64,000 nt of DNA from Dipodascopsis uninucleata var. uninucleata (Eukaryota > Ascomycota > Lipomycetes > Lipomycetales > Lipomycetaceae): NCBI GenBank assembly GCA_030568195.1, contig JAJLTO010000005.1:1116001-1180000 (forward strand), written 5' to 3'. This document shows positions 10,351 through 21,349 of the stretch, in pieces. Numbering within the stretch: the first letter of the stretch is position 1; each line of letters begins with the position of its first letter. The notes below the pieces were generated by a model. It was given only the letters and a program-made list of their open reading frames with translations, was not told the origin of the DNA and did not search any database. Made by a program: the position numbers and the translations under genes.

Positions 10351-10951
10351 ATATGAACGTATTTGTAGAATAGCAGTATACAGTAAGCATGTTAGCGAAC
10401 AGTGCAGAAGAAGCAATATGGAGTGAACGCACATCGTGCATATATATATAGCATAGAGCGCTACATTGTGATGGCTTACGATCGCCGACAGAGTTCACTT
10501 TTATTTCGTCCGTCTCTCCATAGATATACAGCTTTAGCGTTTGATCTTTTCTCAGGTAGCTACATAGAGAAAATATGTGAATAACTACGCCATACGTCTA
10601 TTTATATACACACAAATTTTGCAGATGCTTTATCAACAGTCTCTTTTACGAGGCTATTCATGGTACAGCTGAAGCGCAGTCACGCCAGCTCTCATATAGG
10701 CTACATATAGCGTCGTGTGTCGCTCGTCATACATTGCGCTCGTATTATTATTGCCTTAGTCAGTAGTCACCAGCGGAGTACTTGCACGAGAAAAGTAACG
10801 GACGAGGACCCGTCAGTTACATGACCCGTATATGCAAACTGAATTGCACGATACTGCAGAAATCATGCACGCTATTGCATTATATTGCATACAGGCACAG
10901 ATACCCTAGCTAGCATTGGCTTAGTGCTCATGTCGTCGCCTCATAATTATG

Positions 10952-11551
10952 AAGGGTTAGGTCTAAAGCGCGTCACTCGGAGGCGGCTTTTCCCTAAAAC
11001 GAAAAAACAAAAAAACACAGTTCTAAAGTATAAAGTAAATAAAATAAATAAAATAAGAGAGTATTAAGAAATCATCTCAGTTAGTGAATACCTGAGACGT
11101 TCTCCTCTTCGGTAGCTGTAAATTACAAATCTCCAAAATATTTCAAATTTCTTTTCTTGACCCCAAGGGATTTCGAATTTATCTCTACTCGCCCTGCTAC
11201 TTCAATACTCTGTTGTGTCTGCCACTCCTATTTATTTAATATACCTCACTTCGCGCTGTTCTATAGACGCACAACCGCAGTCTTGTTCCAGCCCCCCATT
11301 TCACTCTCCGTCTCGATCAACATAAGCACCCTGTTGATCTCTTTCTTTTCTTCCCTTTGATCCATTTTATCGCTAAATTTTCCCTACTTTTTCCCTGCTC
11401 CCGTCCTCCGCTTCTCTCTTGTTCTGCCGAATCGACGAGTACAGCGTACGAAGCGTCTATCGAGACCTGATACACCGTGTTCCGCTAGTGATTCCCTCCC
11501 AACTCTGGTGTTGTGGCCACTGTGATTTCTCACTTTGCTGATCCATTAGTT
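10952..11551 (+). promoter_or_regulatory. Putative 600-nt AUG-free leader of glycogenin
   Basis: No ATG occurs on the + strand between the ATG at 10949 and the glycogenin start at 11552. The second half (about 11130-11420) is strongly pyrimidine-rich on the sense strand. Chance loss of ATG over 600 nt is unlikely, so a long scanned leader is inferred. Confidence 0.45.
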
Positions 11552-14500
11552 ATGGAACCCTCTGAGAAGACTTCTCAGCCGTGCCGAGAGGTTTATTGCA
11601 CTCTATTGCTAACCGACAGTTATCTACCCGGTAAGTGCATCGCGATGTGGCTGTAGAGAAGAGTGGGAGGAAGATAGCGCACAAGCGAGTATGCAGAGAA
11701 CCACGCTCAAAGATGCTGGTGCCGGGCATACGACTCTGATGCGTGAGCTTCTCTGCTGCATCGAACTATTCATATAGGCAGTTTATTTTCGGATCTTGTG
11801 TTCTCTTCGTTGAAAGGTCTCTCTTACTGACTATTGCGCAAACAGGTGCTATAACTCTTGCCAAAGCTCTACGTGATTATGAATCAAAGCGAAAGCTGGC
11901 GATTCTGGTCGTCACAGAATGGCTATCCAAGCATACAATGCATGCTGTCAATGTGTGTAACCTTTTACTTCTCGTTGAGTTCTAATTATGTTTTCCTCGT
12001 GCTTTTTCTACGTCTAGAAGGTTAACTAACCGTACGATGTCAACCACACTCGCTGCGCCGTGAGAACTACTTGTTGCTCTCTGGCTAGCCGGTGTAATTT
12101 CAATCCAAATTTTTTAGTCTTACTACGATCATGTCATTCCTGTTCCACCTATCGTGACTCCTTCGATGACCAACTTGCACTCTTTAGGGCGTCCTGACTT
12201 GTATGCATCGCTGACGAAGATTCTTTTGTGGAACCAAACCCAGTTTGATAAAATAGTCTATTTGGACGCAGATGTTCTTCCGGTTTCTAACTTAGACGAT
12301 TTATTTGACGTTGATTCTCGTATTGCGGTAAGTGGATCTCTGCATTTGGCTCGATTTTTTTTAAATATTCCTGAGACAGATCATTTCAGTTCTTGTCGCT
12401 CGTAACATTGGGAACCAATTGACTAATGCTCGCTTTCTGATCATAGGCATCTCCTGATTCGGGTTGGCCGGATATTTTCAATTCGGTATGGGTAAATCTT
12501 ATCTGTTATTACGCTACGATCCTATTTCTTGTTACAATTTTTGTTATGTCCACAGTCTCTCGCTGGCTTTCAAGCACAAGCTAGGTTGGCATGATTACAG
12601 GCTATCTGCATTACAATTATGCGTCGGTAGTCTTTGATTACATATATACCATATTATTTTCTTGTTTTACATTCGTTTATCTGAAATTTGTATTATTCGT
12701 TACTAATCGTCTTTTTTTGAATTTAGGGTGTTATAGTTCTTAAGCCTAGTCATACTGACTTCTTGGGCCTTTATTCTCTCTACGAAAAGGTCGATTCTTT
12801 TGATGGTACGTTATTAGTTTCGGAATAGTTCAACTTTTTAGTTTAATGCTTCTCGCGCCGAGGACCCAAACAAGATTTTGACGGCTCATTCTGTCTCGAG
12901 TCTTATAATACATTTACTAAGACAACTTGTTCGCTTATTACTCTATATATAGGAGGTGATCAGGGATTATTGAACACGTATTTCGGCGACGACTGGCTTA
13001 GGCTTTCTTTCCTGTATAACGTTACGCAAACGTCTGGCTACCAGTAAGTATCAATGATTTACATCCAATATACTCGGTGCTTCACTATTTTTAATTAGTC
13101 TCGATGCTTCTTTCAATATCTTTTTAAGTTTACTTGATTTTTATGCGTTGAAAAGTTCCGAACTGTACACTATGCATTCCTATCACCAATCACGCCTTCT
13201 CATTGGTGCCGTTCATTCGTTTCCACTTTTTCGTGCTCGATATTTGGTTATGTGTCTCTTTGGCTTATAATTTAACACTAAAGCAGAAACATGTTTATGC
13301 ATCCCCACAATTACCCGGGATACGATGATAGTTCTTGATATACCCTAAACCGAAGCAGCGCATTAAAACTCAAACAGAGTTAAAAAGCATATTTATCAAC
13401 TTTATTTTGATTCCAGACAGCTCTGTCGTGAAGAAAGACTATAACATTAAATGCAGTTGAAGCAAGGCATTACTATGAATGTTTCTACGAGACTCACATG
13501 CTAACATGAGTATTTCATTCAATTTTCTAGGTATCTTCCGGCTTTAAATTATTTCCGATCACGACTTAGAGCAATTCACTTCATTGGACGACCCAAGCCA
13601 TGGCAGCAAGATGAACCTCCTCAATTGACAGATATTGCTGTACCCGAATTCTACGGAGCAACAGTAGCTCACACTTATGAGCAGTTTGTAAGCAAATGGT
13701 GGAAAACTTACAAATCTACATTCCCGGAAATAATTGAGCCTGCCACTAGCGATAGCGGTATCTCTACTGCCGCTGATGACCACTATGGTATACCCATACT
13801 TTTATTTTCAAAGATTTAGATAACTGTGCTTAGGAAGTAACTAACTATTGCTCATATTCATAGATGATGTCATTCATGGTTCAGATGCGGAACAGCCTGC
13901 TCTAACGCATTCTGCCGTACTCGATACCGAGCAAAATGCACAGCAAAATGAGCGGAATGAGCAACAGAATGAGCAACCCTTTTCTTTTATTCACTTGAGT
14001 GGATGGATGAACCCAGCAGTTTCAGAACCTCCACAACACACTAGCGGTGAGGCAATGATGTTACCGGATGTCTCTTATTCTAATGTCTGGGATCAACCGT
14101 ACAACAGAAATACCGATGTGGTTTTTGTGCCACCTCAGCATACTGTTCCGGAGTTTGTGATTCAGGAATATGATGTATCAATAACATCTAATGATTCTAT
14201 TCCAGAAGATATTCCTGGTAACTGTGGAGATCAGACTCCATGCCATGCTGACAGTACTCATTTATATAATATAGTTTCAGGTCACTCAGAATACCAGGAG
14301 AGCACTTATGTACCTGATCATCCTCGTACACCTTCACCAAGTTTACCACCGCTGCAGATATCCGCGTCAACTTTAGATACAAGTGGAGATCAAGTTGAAG
14401 AGCGAGTATCTACAGAGACCTTTGGAATAGAGAGTATTGATCACTCTGAAATATCCTCTCCTACCCCAATTACCCCAATAGTAGCCAATACGTCTCAATT

Positions 14501-15476
14501 TCATGGAGCATTCGAGAGAACAGACGATCAAGGACAGTCTACCACCATTTCAGAGCACTCCAAGGAGCCTATATTGCCCCGTCAGCCATCGCCGCCTCCA
14601 CCACCAATATTTCCTTGGGAATTGAGGGACGTACCGCCGCCAGTTCGCGTTTTTCCCGAAGATATCCGTTATCAGAATGCACAGGCTAGTGAAGCCTTGA
14701 AAGATGAAGGCAATTCTGTGATATCTAATGTTGAGAGTGAAGTAATACCCAAATTATCTACATCTGGTTCAATTGAAGATGAAGAGAAATCTGACCTTAC
14801 AAATGCAGAAAAAACCATAGTGAATTCTATCAACACCGGAGAGACATCAATTGAGCCGAAAGAAGCGGTTGCAGCAGAAAAGAACGAGTACGAAGACGAT
14901 CAGAATGATTATTCCTCGTCTATTGAAACCCAAGAGCGAGATAGCGTTGGCGCAGAAGAACCCATGGAATTAAAAGAAATAGAATATGATCAGCTCGAAG
15001 CCTACGAATTTGATGTTGATGATGGTGAATCTATTTCTGAAGATAATCAAATTAAAGTCCACAAGCAGCATAGCATAGAGATGAGAATTGAGGATGCTAA
15101 GTCTTCAAGACCGCGCCGCCAGCAACAAATTACGCCCGCTTATAATGCTTGGGATCGTGATCCTGTTATAGTTGAGTACGCCTATCGTGTCTCGTCAGCT
15201 TTCAGTGGCGGAACAGGAGTGCTTTTCGGTGATCGAGCGATGAACTTCACCTATTCGCCTACTGGAATCGGGCGACGGTCCTTTATGAAGAGCAGCGAAG
15301 ATAATGAGTCTGAGAATTCTTATGAAATGGATGATGATGATGAAATTGAGTGGGATCCTCTGAAAAAGCTCGAAGAGCTTGCGAATTTGCCCGCTTTGCT
15401 ACTTTCAAGGAATGCTGATCTAACGCAGACACAGTCTGATAATAGCTTGGAAGAGGATCGCGTCATTTCTGGATAG
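11552..15476 (+). CDS. GLG1: Glycogenin, 8 exons, with long disordered tail
   Basis: Exons 11552..11630, 11846..11952, 12118..12327, 12447..12485, 12727..12805, 12953..13043, 13531..13787 and 13864..15476 join in frame to 824 residues. Exons 1-7 encode a GT8 glycosyltransferase: VYCTLLLTDSYLPGAITL at the N terminus, the DxD metal site YLDADVLPVSNLDDLFD (Asp112-Ala-Asp114), ASPDSGWPDIFNSGVIVL, GGDQGLLNTYF and HFIGRPKPW. Glycogenin self-glucosylates a Tyr to prime glycogen synthase. The 540-residue tail is Pro/Ser/Glu-rich and ends with a conserved fungal block, ITPAYNAWDRDPVIVEYA (about residues 705-722), likely a partner-binding helix, then an acidic end. Introns range from 76 to 487 bp. PP1, the glycogen-metabolism phosphatase, is 6 kb away, which may be coincidence. 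Confidence 0.93.
13184..13208. repeat. 7-bp inverted repeat in glycogenin intron 6
   Basis: CACCAAT at 13184-13190 pairs with ATTGGTG at 13202-13208 around an 11-nt loop, inside the 487-bp intron that is the longest of this gene. I find no full snoRNA C/D or H/ACA box set around it. Confidence 0.4.
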
Positions 15477-16043
15477 AAATTAACAGGATAGTATTCCTTT
15501 ATTCAATAGTTACTCTATTACTTATGAGTAATTTTACGTGCAAAATTTGCAGTACTAGGTTCTTTTTGTGAAGCTTTTTGATGGGTTTTTTTGGTATGTC
15601 TGTCTGTCCGTCGGCCATCGACGAGATTATTCAGGACTCATTCGATGTTTGTATTTTCGATTTGATTCTTCACATCTGCTTTTTCGTGCCAATTATTCTT
15701 CCGATTTATTAATTATATATTCTTGACATCTGTATGTTTTATAGAATGATTTGTTTTACTCATTTACATAGCCCATTTGAGGCTAATTTATCTCAAAAGC
15801 AATAGACATAAAATGGTTTGATTTCTTTTAGAATTATAAAAGTATGTGCCATTTTTTTTCTATAACGTCTTTATATTCTATTTATTTATCTCATTCACTA
15901 TTTTCTAATATATCTTCATTATACTATCCGCTCATAAGAATTTTTTGGTTCGTTAATATGTTGCTTTGTCATCTACCACAGCGCTTGCCAACAAGTTATT
16001 AGTATTATGAACAAGACAGAATTAATACAACGTAACTGTAGAA

Positions 16044-16053
16044 TAACCCTAAC
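16044..16053 (+). promoter_or_regulatory. Telobox-like motif TAACCCTAAC
   Basis: Ten bases of permuted (TTAGGG) repeat about 220 bp upstream of the RING gene start. Teloboxes in fungal promoters are bound by Tbf1/Teb1-type Myb proteins. One short motif is weak evidence. Confidence 0.3.
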
Positions 16054-16248
16054 ATCTGATTGATTATAATATGTTGTCTGGTCCCGTTTATTTCGGCCAT
16101 TTCTAGACAAGCGTAGAGGGACTCTGTCGATTAGCGACCAGATATATTTGATTTGTGGGTTATTTGCTGTAGTCTCGAGATAGGGATTAAACTGATAGCG
16201 GGTGTGCCCGAACATTGAGGGAGCACAGTTTTGTAATACTGGTTGCGC

Positions 16249-16254
16249 ATGTAA
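16249..16254 (+). promoter_or_regulatory. Start-stop element ATGTAA before RING gene
   Basis: An ATG directly followed by TAA lies 23 nt before the chosen start codon. If transcribed it would be a minimal upstream reading frame, which tends to stall or divert initiation. Confidence 0.4.
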
Positions 16255-16271
16255 AAGGAGTAACTACGATA

Positions 16272-18689
16272 ATGACTGCGTCAATAGAAGGGTTCAAAGA
16301 AGCGCTAACCACCGCAGTTTATGATGGTATAAAAACGGTTCTAAGTACTGAAGACGGAGCTGAAAATGCATCAGCTGTTGACAACAATGCAATGGGAGCT
16401 GATGGTAGCTCATCCGTGGTTGGAAATGATACTGCAGGCTCACTTCTTTCTCGAGCGCCAGCATTCTCGCAGTTCAATCGTATTCTTCATGGTCTTGCGA
16501 CGGTTATTGTCAAGCAAACCTCGGAGGTTGATATACCAGACCGCCGAATAAGCACATTTGTGTCATATTTGACTTCACCATTTGCATTATTATGTATGCT
16601 TATGGCGGTGGTGTTGAATCGTACTGTAGTATTCGCGTCTGTTCGTCGACCGCAAGTCCTGCCGCCGTCAATGAGATTACTTATAAGATCAGTTGCAATA
16701 TTTCAGCTTGCGCGAGCTACATCACCTCTTTTAACTGCATTGAAGTGTTACTCGCCTCTAATTGGGCCCTATATTCCTAACTTTTTTTCTCTTGCCCCTT
16801 CTCAAAAGTGTCCAGGTCCTGATATACTCTGGTATCTCTACAAAGCGTTCTGCGTTGGTCATTTTGTGGAGACGTTTTCAAGTGCATTACAGGGTAGAAT
16901 TCCTTCCCCAGATACAGGAATGACTCTATTTGAATATTCCCTTGCTTTTCAAGAGGCTCAATCAACTGAACGTCCCTCAGTTGAAATATTGGTAATTTCA
17001 TTGATATGGTCGTTAAATTACATGACATTTCTTATTATTTCAGTTCTCGACTTGCAAAACTACAGGCTGATTCCATCGTCTCTCTTTGGTCTTACATCTT
17101 TGTCATATTTTGCATACTGTACTTTCAATGGTAGAGCACAATACTTTCCTACTGTTTGGGTGATCGGTTTTGCTCCACACCTTGCGGTTTTATATGTCAT
17201 CATCATGTGTGGTACTATATATTTACTCGCATCGTTGTTTGCTGGTGGAACCGCAAATTTACAGTCATCCGTACGAACCATAAACGTTTCTCTCTCAGAG
17301 GACTTCTATTCTTGCTTATTAAAGATTGGTGTGCTTGTTCTAACATCTGCTGCTGATGCAACTTATATGTCTGAAGCTCCATCGCTAGTTATTCCAGATA
17401 GAACTTGGATTGAATCGCTGGATAATACAAGTCGTACAGGGTTTGAATATATTAATGGAAATCCATCTGAGGAAGTGGGACCTTCAAATGGCTTGAGAAG
17501 GCGACGTATTGCGTTTCGGGTGGAAAGCAATAGTGATTTTAGTCCAGAGTTCGGTAATTCGATGGTGCGATATAGTCGTAGAAGCAGAGGTCGAGGTGCT
17601 TTGAAGCATCTTCACCAAGACGCAAGTCTTGATAATAGTTTAATTTCTGGTTACGCTAGTCACAACACCAAAGTTGGTGGTTCAAGTAATCTTACTGGTG
17701 GAATGTCTGGTAACAGGAAACCAGGAAGAATACGACGATTAATGCTTGTCAATCGGATTACGATGGCTTATACCTTAGTTCGATCAAGCTGCAGATTCGC
17801 CATCTGTCTAATCGCGAAGCTATTAGGTAATATTAAAAATCGTCTCTGGAAACAAATTTCGGGGAGAACTCCTCAAAATTCTGCAGATACTGAATCTAGT
17901 AATGCAGTATTAGTATATGCCGATGATCGAGGTAATATTGAGCCGGAAAGCAATGATTTAAATCAGCTTTCGGCTTCGTCATTCTTGACAGATGAAGATT
18001 ATTATGCTTTGTTCTTGGGAGATAGTATTATGCCAGAAGATGATCCATCTGCAGATTTCGTACCGTCCGACGAAGATGAGGATGGTACTACAATTGAAGC
18101 TGATGAGCAGGCTGACGATGATGATGATAGTAATATTAATGGCGCAATCTTAGTCTCTGGTTCCTCGGTTCTTTCTAATAACACATCGTCTTTTGTTTCT
18201 GAGCTTTATCCTGAATTGGGTATGTCAGACATTTCTCTATCAAGTTTACTTCTTCCACGAACATCGGAAGAAAGACATCTTGCGCGTTTGATGACTGTTC
18301 ATCTATCTTCTAGCGAGATTGTTACTCGAGGAAAACTCAAATACTATGAAGACCAACTCTATGGACCAGATAGCTATGCATATGATTCTGATTCTGATGG
18401 ATATTACGATGATGAAAGTGCGATTTTAGTTTCTGTTATAAATGATAGAAGGCAGTCATCTGCAAAAGATCCTTCGGTCATTAATGATACGGATGATGGT
18501 GTTGGTGCTAATTATCATTCCCTTCTCTGTGTCGTTTGCCATTCTTCACAACGTAATATTGTACTGTGGCCTTGTCGATGCCTTGCTGTTTGCGAGGAAT
18601 GCAGAGTAAGTCTTGCACTGCGTAACTTCAAGGGATGTGTTTGCTGTCGACGTGATGTGGTTTCCTTTTCTCGCCTATATGTGCCTTGA
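16272..18689 (+). CDS. Asi1/Asi3-type multi-pass membrane RING ubiquitin ligase
   Basis: An intronless 805-residue frame from ATG 16272 (an in-frame TTG lies at 16215, but the ATG is the only Met start nearby). Hydrophobic segments near residues 100-120, 240-262, 300-325 and further on indicate a polytopic membrane protein. A long Ser/Asp-rich loop separates them from the C-terminal RING-type finger at about 750-795, with CVVCHSSQRNIVLWPCRCLA, then CEEC and CVCC, ending SRLYVP. This finger and terminal motif are characteristic of Asi1/Asi3. In budding yeast the Asi complex is an inner-nuclear-membrane ligase of ERAD and removes latent Stp1/Stp2. A Stp-like factor is encoded about 16 kb away. 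Family call is good; substrate is inference. Confidence 0.8.
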   Translation: MTASIEGFKEALTTAVYDGIKTVLSTEDGAENASAVDNNAMGADGSSSVVGNDTAGSLLSRAPAFSQFNRILHGLATVIVKQTSEVDIPDRRISTFVSYLTSPFALLCMLMAVVLNRTVVFASVRRPQVLPPSMRLLIRSVAIFQLARATSPLLTALKCYSPLIGPYIPNFFSLAPSQKCPGPDILWYLYKAFCVGHFVETFSSALQGRIPSPDTGMTLFEYSLAFQEAQSTERPSVEILVISLIWSLNYMTFLIISVLDLQNYRLIPSSLFGLTSLSYFAYCTFNGRAQYFPTVWVIGFAPHLAVLYVIIMCGTIYLLASLFAGGTANLQSSVRTINVSLSEDFYSCLLKIGVLVLTSAADATYMSEAPSLVIPDRTWIESLDNTSRTGFEYINGNPSEEVGPSNGLRRRRIAFRVESNSDFSPEFGNSMVRYSRRSRGRGALKHLHQDASLDNSLISGYASHNTKVGGSSNLTGGMSGNRKPGRIRRLMLVNRITMAYTLVRSSCRFAICLIAKLLGNIKNRLWKQISGRTPQNSADTESSNAVLVYADDRGNIEPESNDLNQLSASSFLTDEDYYALFLGDSIMPEDDPSADFVPSDEDEDGTTIEADEQADDDDDSNINGAILVSGSSVLSNNTSSFVSELYPELGMSDISLSSLLLPRTSEERHLARLMTVHLSSSEIVTRGKLKYYEDQLYGPDSYAYDSDSDGYYDDESAILVSVINDRRQSSAKDPSVINDTDDGVGANYHSLLCVVCHSSQRNIVLWPCRCLAVCEECRVSLALRNFKGCVCCRRDVVSFSRLYVP

Positions 18690-19224
18690 TTCATATATTT
18701 TGTACACATTTCTAAAATATAATTTGAAGTTTTACCTTTACCTATTTTGTTATTTTGTTTCCACAGTGATATATATACTTGGTAGTTATCATTTTTTTTT
18801 TGTGTTCATTACGTTGGCTTGTTTACTATATTCTTGTTTTATTTCATTGAGAGGAACTTCAGGAGTGTTGGTAAAGCATATTCTTGTATCATTTAAACAC
18901 TTATTTTCATATCTATCATGTCTCGAGCTAATATATCAGACCTGCTCTCGCCTTTTGCTTATTTATTGCTTCTCTCATTTTTATTTCTTGATGAACAGGT
19001 AAGGTAGGGAAGAGGCGAAAGAGGATAAAGCACTCAGATCTTAAGCATATGTTTGTCAGTTTTAAGACTAGGATATGAATGAATTGCAGTTCTACTTTAG
19101 TAAAATGGCAAAATAATAATGCATTTAAAATTAAAATACAGCCTATAATCCAGAAGCAAGCAAAAAAATTGAACCTAACGTAGAATAACTAATCGCAGTG
19201 AAACTTCCAAGGTAAAAACATTTA
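18690..19224. other. Convergent 3' intergenic region
   Basis: 535 bp, T-rich on the + strand next to the RING gene, A-rich near the PXA gene. Only 3' UTR sequence expected; nothing else seen. Confidence 0.45.
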
Positions 19225-20928
19225 CTAAGCCTTTTCATCTTCCCCAAGTCGCCAAACTCTTAGTTCTTCTGGCGTTTTAATAGCTAACTCCGGAAGAACC
19301 TTAACAATGATCATGTCACACAGAAAATATAGCAAGTGCTTGTTAGCAAATTTGTTTTCGAAAGGTGAAAGTAAATCTTCGACACCTTGCAAGGCATTGT
19401 CGCCTAAAACTTGTCTGCGCATTTTAATAGGCACGATACGCAAGATATTTCCGTGAACTCGCTTTAGAATTTCTAGTTTTTCTTCATCAGAGGGATAAAC
19501 TCTGGGTTCGGCCATTCTACCATTGCCAGGAAATAGCGTTTGTCTAGATATTGCTAAAACTGAGCAGAAAAAGTTGGATGTCATTAGATATTTGTGGAAG
19601 AAATGCGACAGAAGTCTGTCTATCAGACTACCAGGAGGAAGCGATACGAGAGGCAAAGCAAGAAGTTCAATTGTTGACATCAGCCATGGCTGCCTTGCTG
19701 GCAAATTTATTAGTCTGGCCATTGTTGGAAACAAAGCTATTGTAAGTAGACCCGTTCTATGAGGATGTGACGGCATTGAGTGGATCCCGTTTTGAGACTC
19801 TGATGATGGTGCATCAGACCATGAAGAAGCGGACGAAGATTTGGAAAATGATATTATGAAAGCTATGCCACTTTGTAGAAGTGACAGAAAACTTATAAGG
19901 GAAACAATAAAAGATCGAAGTGATACGATAACTTTTTTGTGCGACTGCTCAAATGCCTTAATTTTCGGACTTGGTGTTTGAATCTGTGGGCAAAAATCCA
20001 TATTCTGTTTTTCGTTGGGCTCCTTTAAAATAGCTTCATTCTGTGGATCCGACTTGTTTATATCAAAATCTTTCATTTGACCTTGTCCATCATTTGCTAT
20101 GCTCTTCTCTATCACTTTCGAAATAATCTCGTGTAACATAAAAGGTTCACTGAGCTTATCGATGACTTTCCACAAGACAACATCCGCAAGTAAAGACCGC
20201 AGTAGAGTCCGTTCAGTAGCAGATCCCAAGTCTTCTGATGGTAGTAACACAGCTAATATCCCCTTAGAAAGGACTGACAGATATTTTCTCTCGACATCTT
20301 CTTCCGTGATACCTTGTTCTGCTAGTTTGACTTGTGATAGTCGAAGTGCAGGATGTGGTTGTAGCGCATGAAAAATCTCCTCAAAGGAACGACCCGCTGC
20401 ATAGGCAGTACCTACCTTTTGACGCGCTAATCTATAGTCACGTAAATGCGTATCTAGAACAAAAGGAATGTCGTCTAATAGCAGAAGTTCAAGATCGACT
20501 TTCCTTAGACGTTCCTCGAGAGATCTTGTTACATGGGCTAGAATCTGAACTACTTCGTATACAAACGTACGGTCAATGTCATCACCTGTTATTTTGTTAT
20601 ACCATGACTGCACAAATTGTCGTATAATAAGAGCGATAAAACAATAGAGCTCAACGTCTATATCGGGAAAAGATGTTAGCGCTGGTAGTGATTCTTCTAA
20701 GGGTTTGTGGATTGAGGATGTAGGAATGAGTGTATTCTTTATGAGATTGATCGTCGTGGGATCATATCGACTTTCTGCAAAACCGGTTTGTTTCTGCCGA
20801 CGCAGCTTATTTATTCCATTGCTGGTACTTGATTGACTCCTTGACAAACCCGCTATGCTTGATGATTTAGTATGGCCTGCTGCCTGACCCGTAGGCATTG
20901 AAGAACCAGTTCCCCTTGGATTCGACAT
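19225..20928 (-). CDS. pxa1: PXA-domain membrane protein (Pxa1-like)
   Basis: An intronless 567-residue frame from ATG 20928. After a Ser/Gly-rich N terminus and a basic stretch, residues about 75-250 form a PXA domain: LYCFIALIIRQFVQSWYNKI, then LELLLLDDIPFVLDTHLRDY and the AVLLPSEDLGSATERTLLRS block. A hydrophobic run near 335-365 (VIVSLRSFIVSLISFLSLL) is a likely membrane segment. The C terminus has a conserved helical block ending VLPELAIKTPEELRVW. PXA domains occur in sorting-nexin-like proteins of endosome and ER contact sites; this one has no PX domain, as in the short fungal Pxa1 group. Function in detail is unknown. Shares a divergent promoter with TYW1. Confidence 0.75.
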   Translation of the reverse strand: MSNPRGTGSSMPTGQAAGHTKSSSIAGLSRSQSSTSNGINKLRRQKQTGFAESRYDPTTINLIKNTLIPTSSIHKPLEESLPALTSFPDIDVELYCFIALIIRQFVQSWYNKITGDDIDRTFVYEVVQILAHVTRSLEERLRKVDLELLLLDDIPFVLDTHLRDYRLARQKVGTAYAAGRSFEEIFHALQPHPALRLSQVKLAEQGITEEDVERKYLSVLSKGILAVLLPSEDLGSATERTLLRSLLADVVLWKVIDKLSEPFMLHEIISKVIEKSIANDGQGQMKDFDINKSDPQNEAILKEPNEKQNMDFCPQIQTPSPKIKAFEQSHKKVIVSLRSFIVSLISFLSLLQSGIAFIISFSKSSSASSWSDAPSSESQNGIHSMPSHPHRTGLLTIALFPTMARLINLPARQPWLMSTIELLALPLVSLPPGSLIDRLLSHFFHKYLMTSNFFCSVLAISRQTLFPGNGRMAEPRVYPSDEEKLEILKRVHGNILRIVPIKMRRQVLGDNALQGVEDLLSPFENKFANKHLLYFLCDMIIVKVLPELAIKTPEELRVWRLGEDEKA

Positions 20929-21349
20929 GTAGTAATACTTAGGCTACAATATATGCCGAAGCAGTTTGCAGATTCCCAGTAAGCCCTGGTAGCTCCTGAA
21001 TGATTATAATTTAATTCTACTCCACTTCAGTTAATAATGCTTTTGTAGTATATAGTCCCTGCGGGTTATTGAAAAAATCGATAACTAGTTTCTTCGTGGT
21101 CCAGTTAGTAAGGTTGCAAGTTACGATTTGGGAGAGTGCTAAAACCACTACGCGGAACTTTGTTAATATCAAATTTTCTGCAAATTATGTTACAGTATTT
21201 TCAGAATAAAACAGAATTTGCTTGTTATTCTCCTTCAACAACGCTCTTTCATTTTAAAATTTTAGAAAGCAAGCGTGTAATCTGAATAATATAATAAATT
21301 AGAAAGAAATCTTGCATGCTATTCCATACGAACAGGAATATATATAACA
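20929..21349. promoter_or_regulatory. Divergent promoter of PXA gene and TYW1
   Basis: 421 bp between start codons, AT-rich. I recognise no specific factor site. Confidence 0.45.

Larger units (their letters stand above)
15477..16271. other. Tandem intergenic region glycogenin to Asi-type gene
   Basis: 795 bp, T-rich in its first half as expected for a 3' UTR. The second half should contain the promoter of the downstream RING gene, with a telomere-like 10-mer and a start-stop element listed separately. Confidence 0.45.

Noticed and set aside
11552-15476. Cluster for glycogen metabolism formed by PP1 and glycogenin
   Set aside because: Two genes 6 kb apart with EFG1 and a SNARE between them; no glycogen synthase, branching enzyme or phosphorylase nearby.
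15939-16053. Telomerase RNA around TAACCCTAAC with an Sm-like AATTTTTTGG at 15939
   Set aside because: The Sm-like site is upstream of the template, the wrong order, and the RING gene starts only 220 nt downstream.
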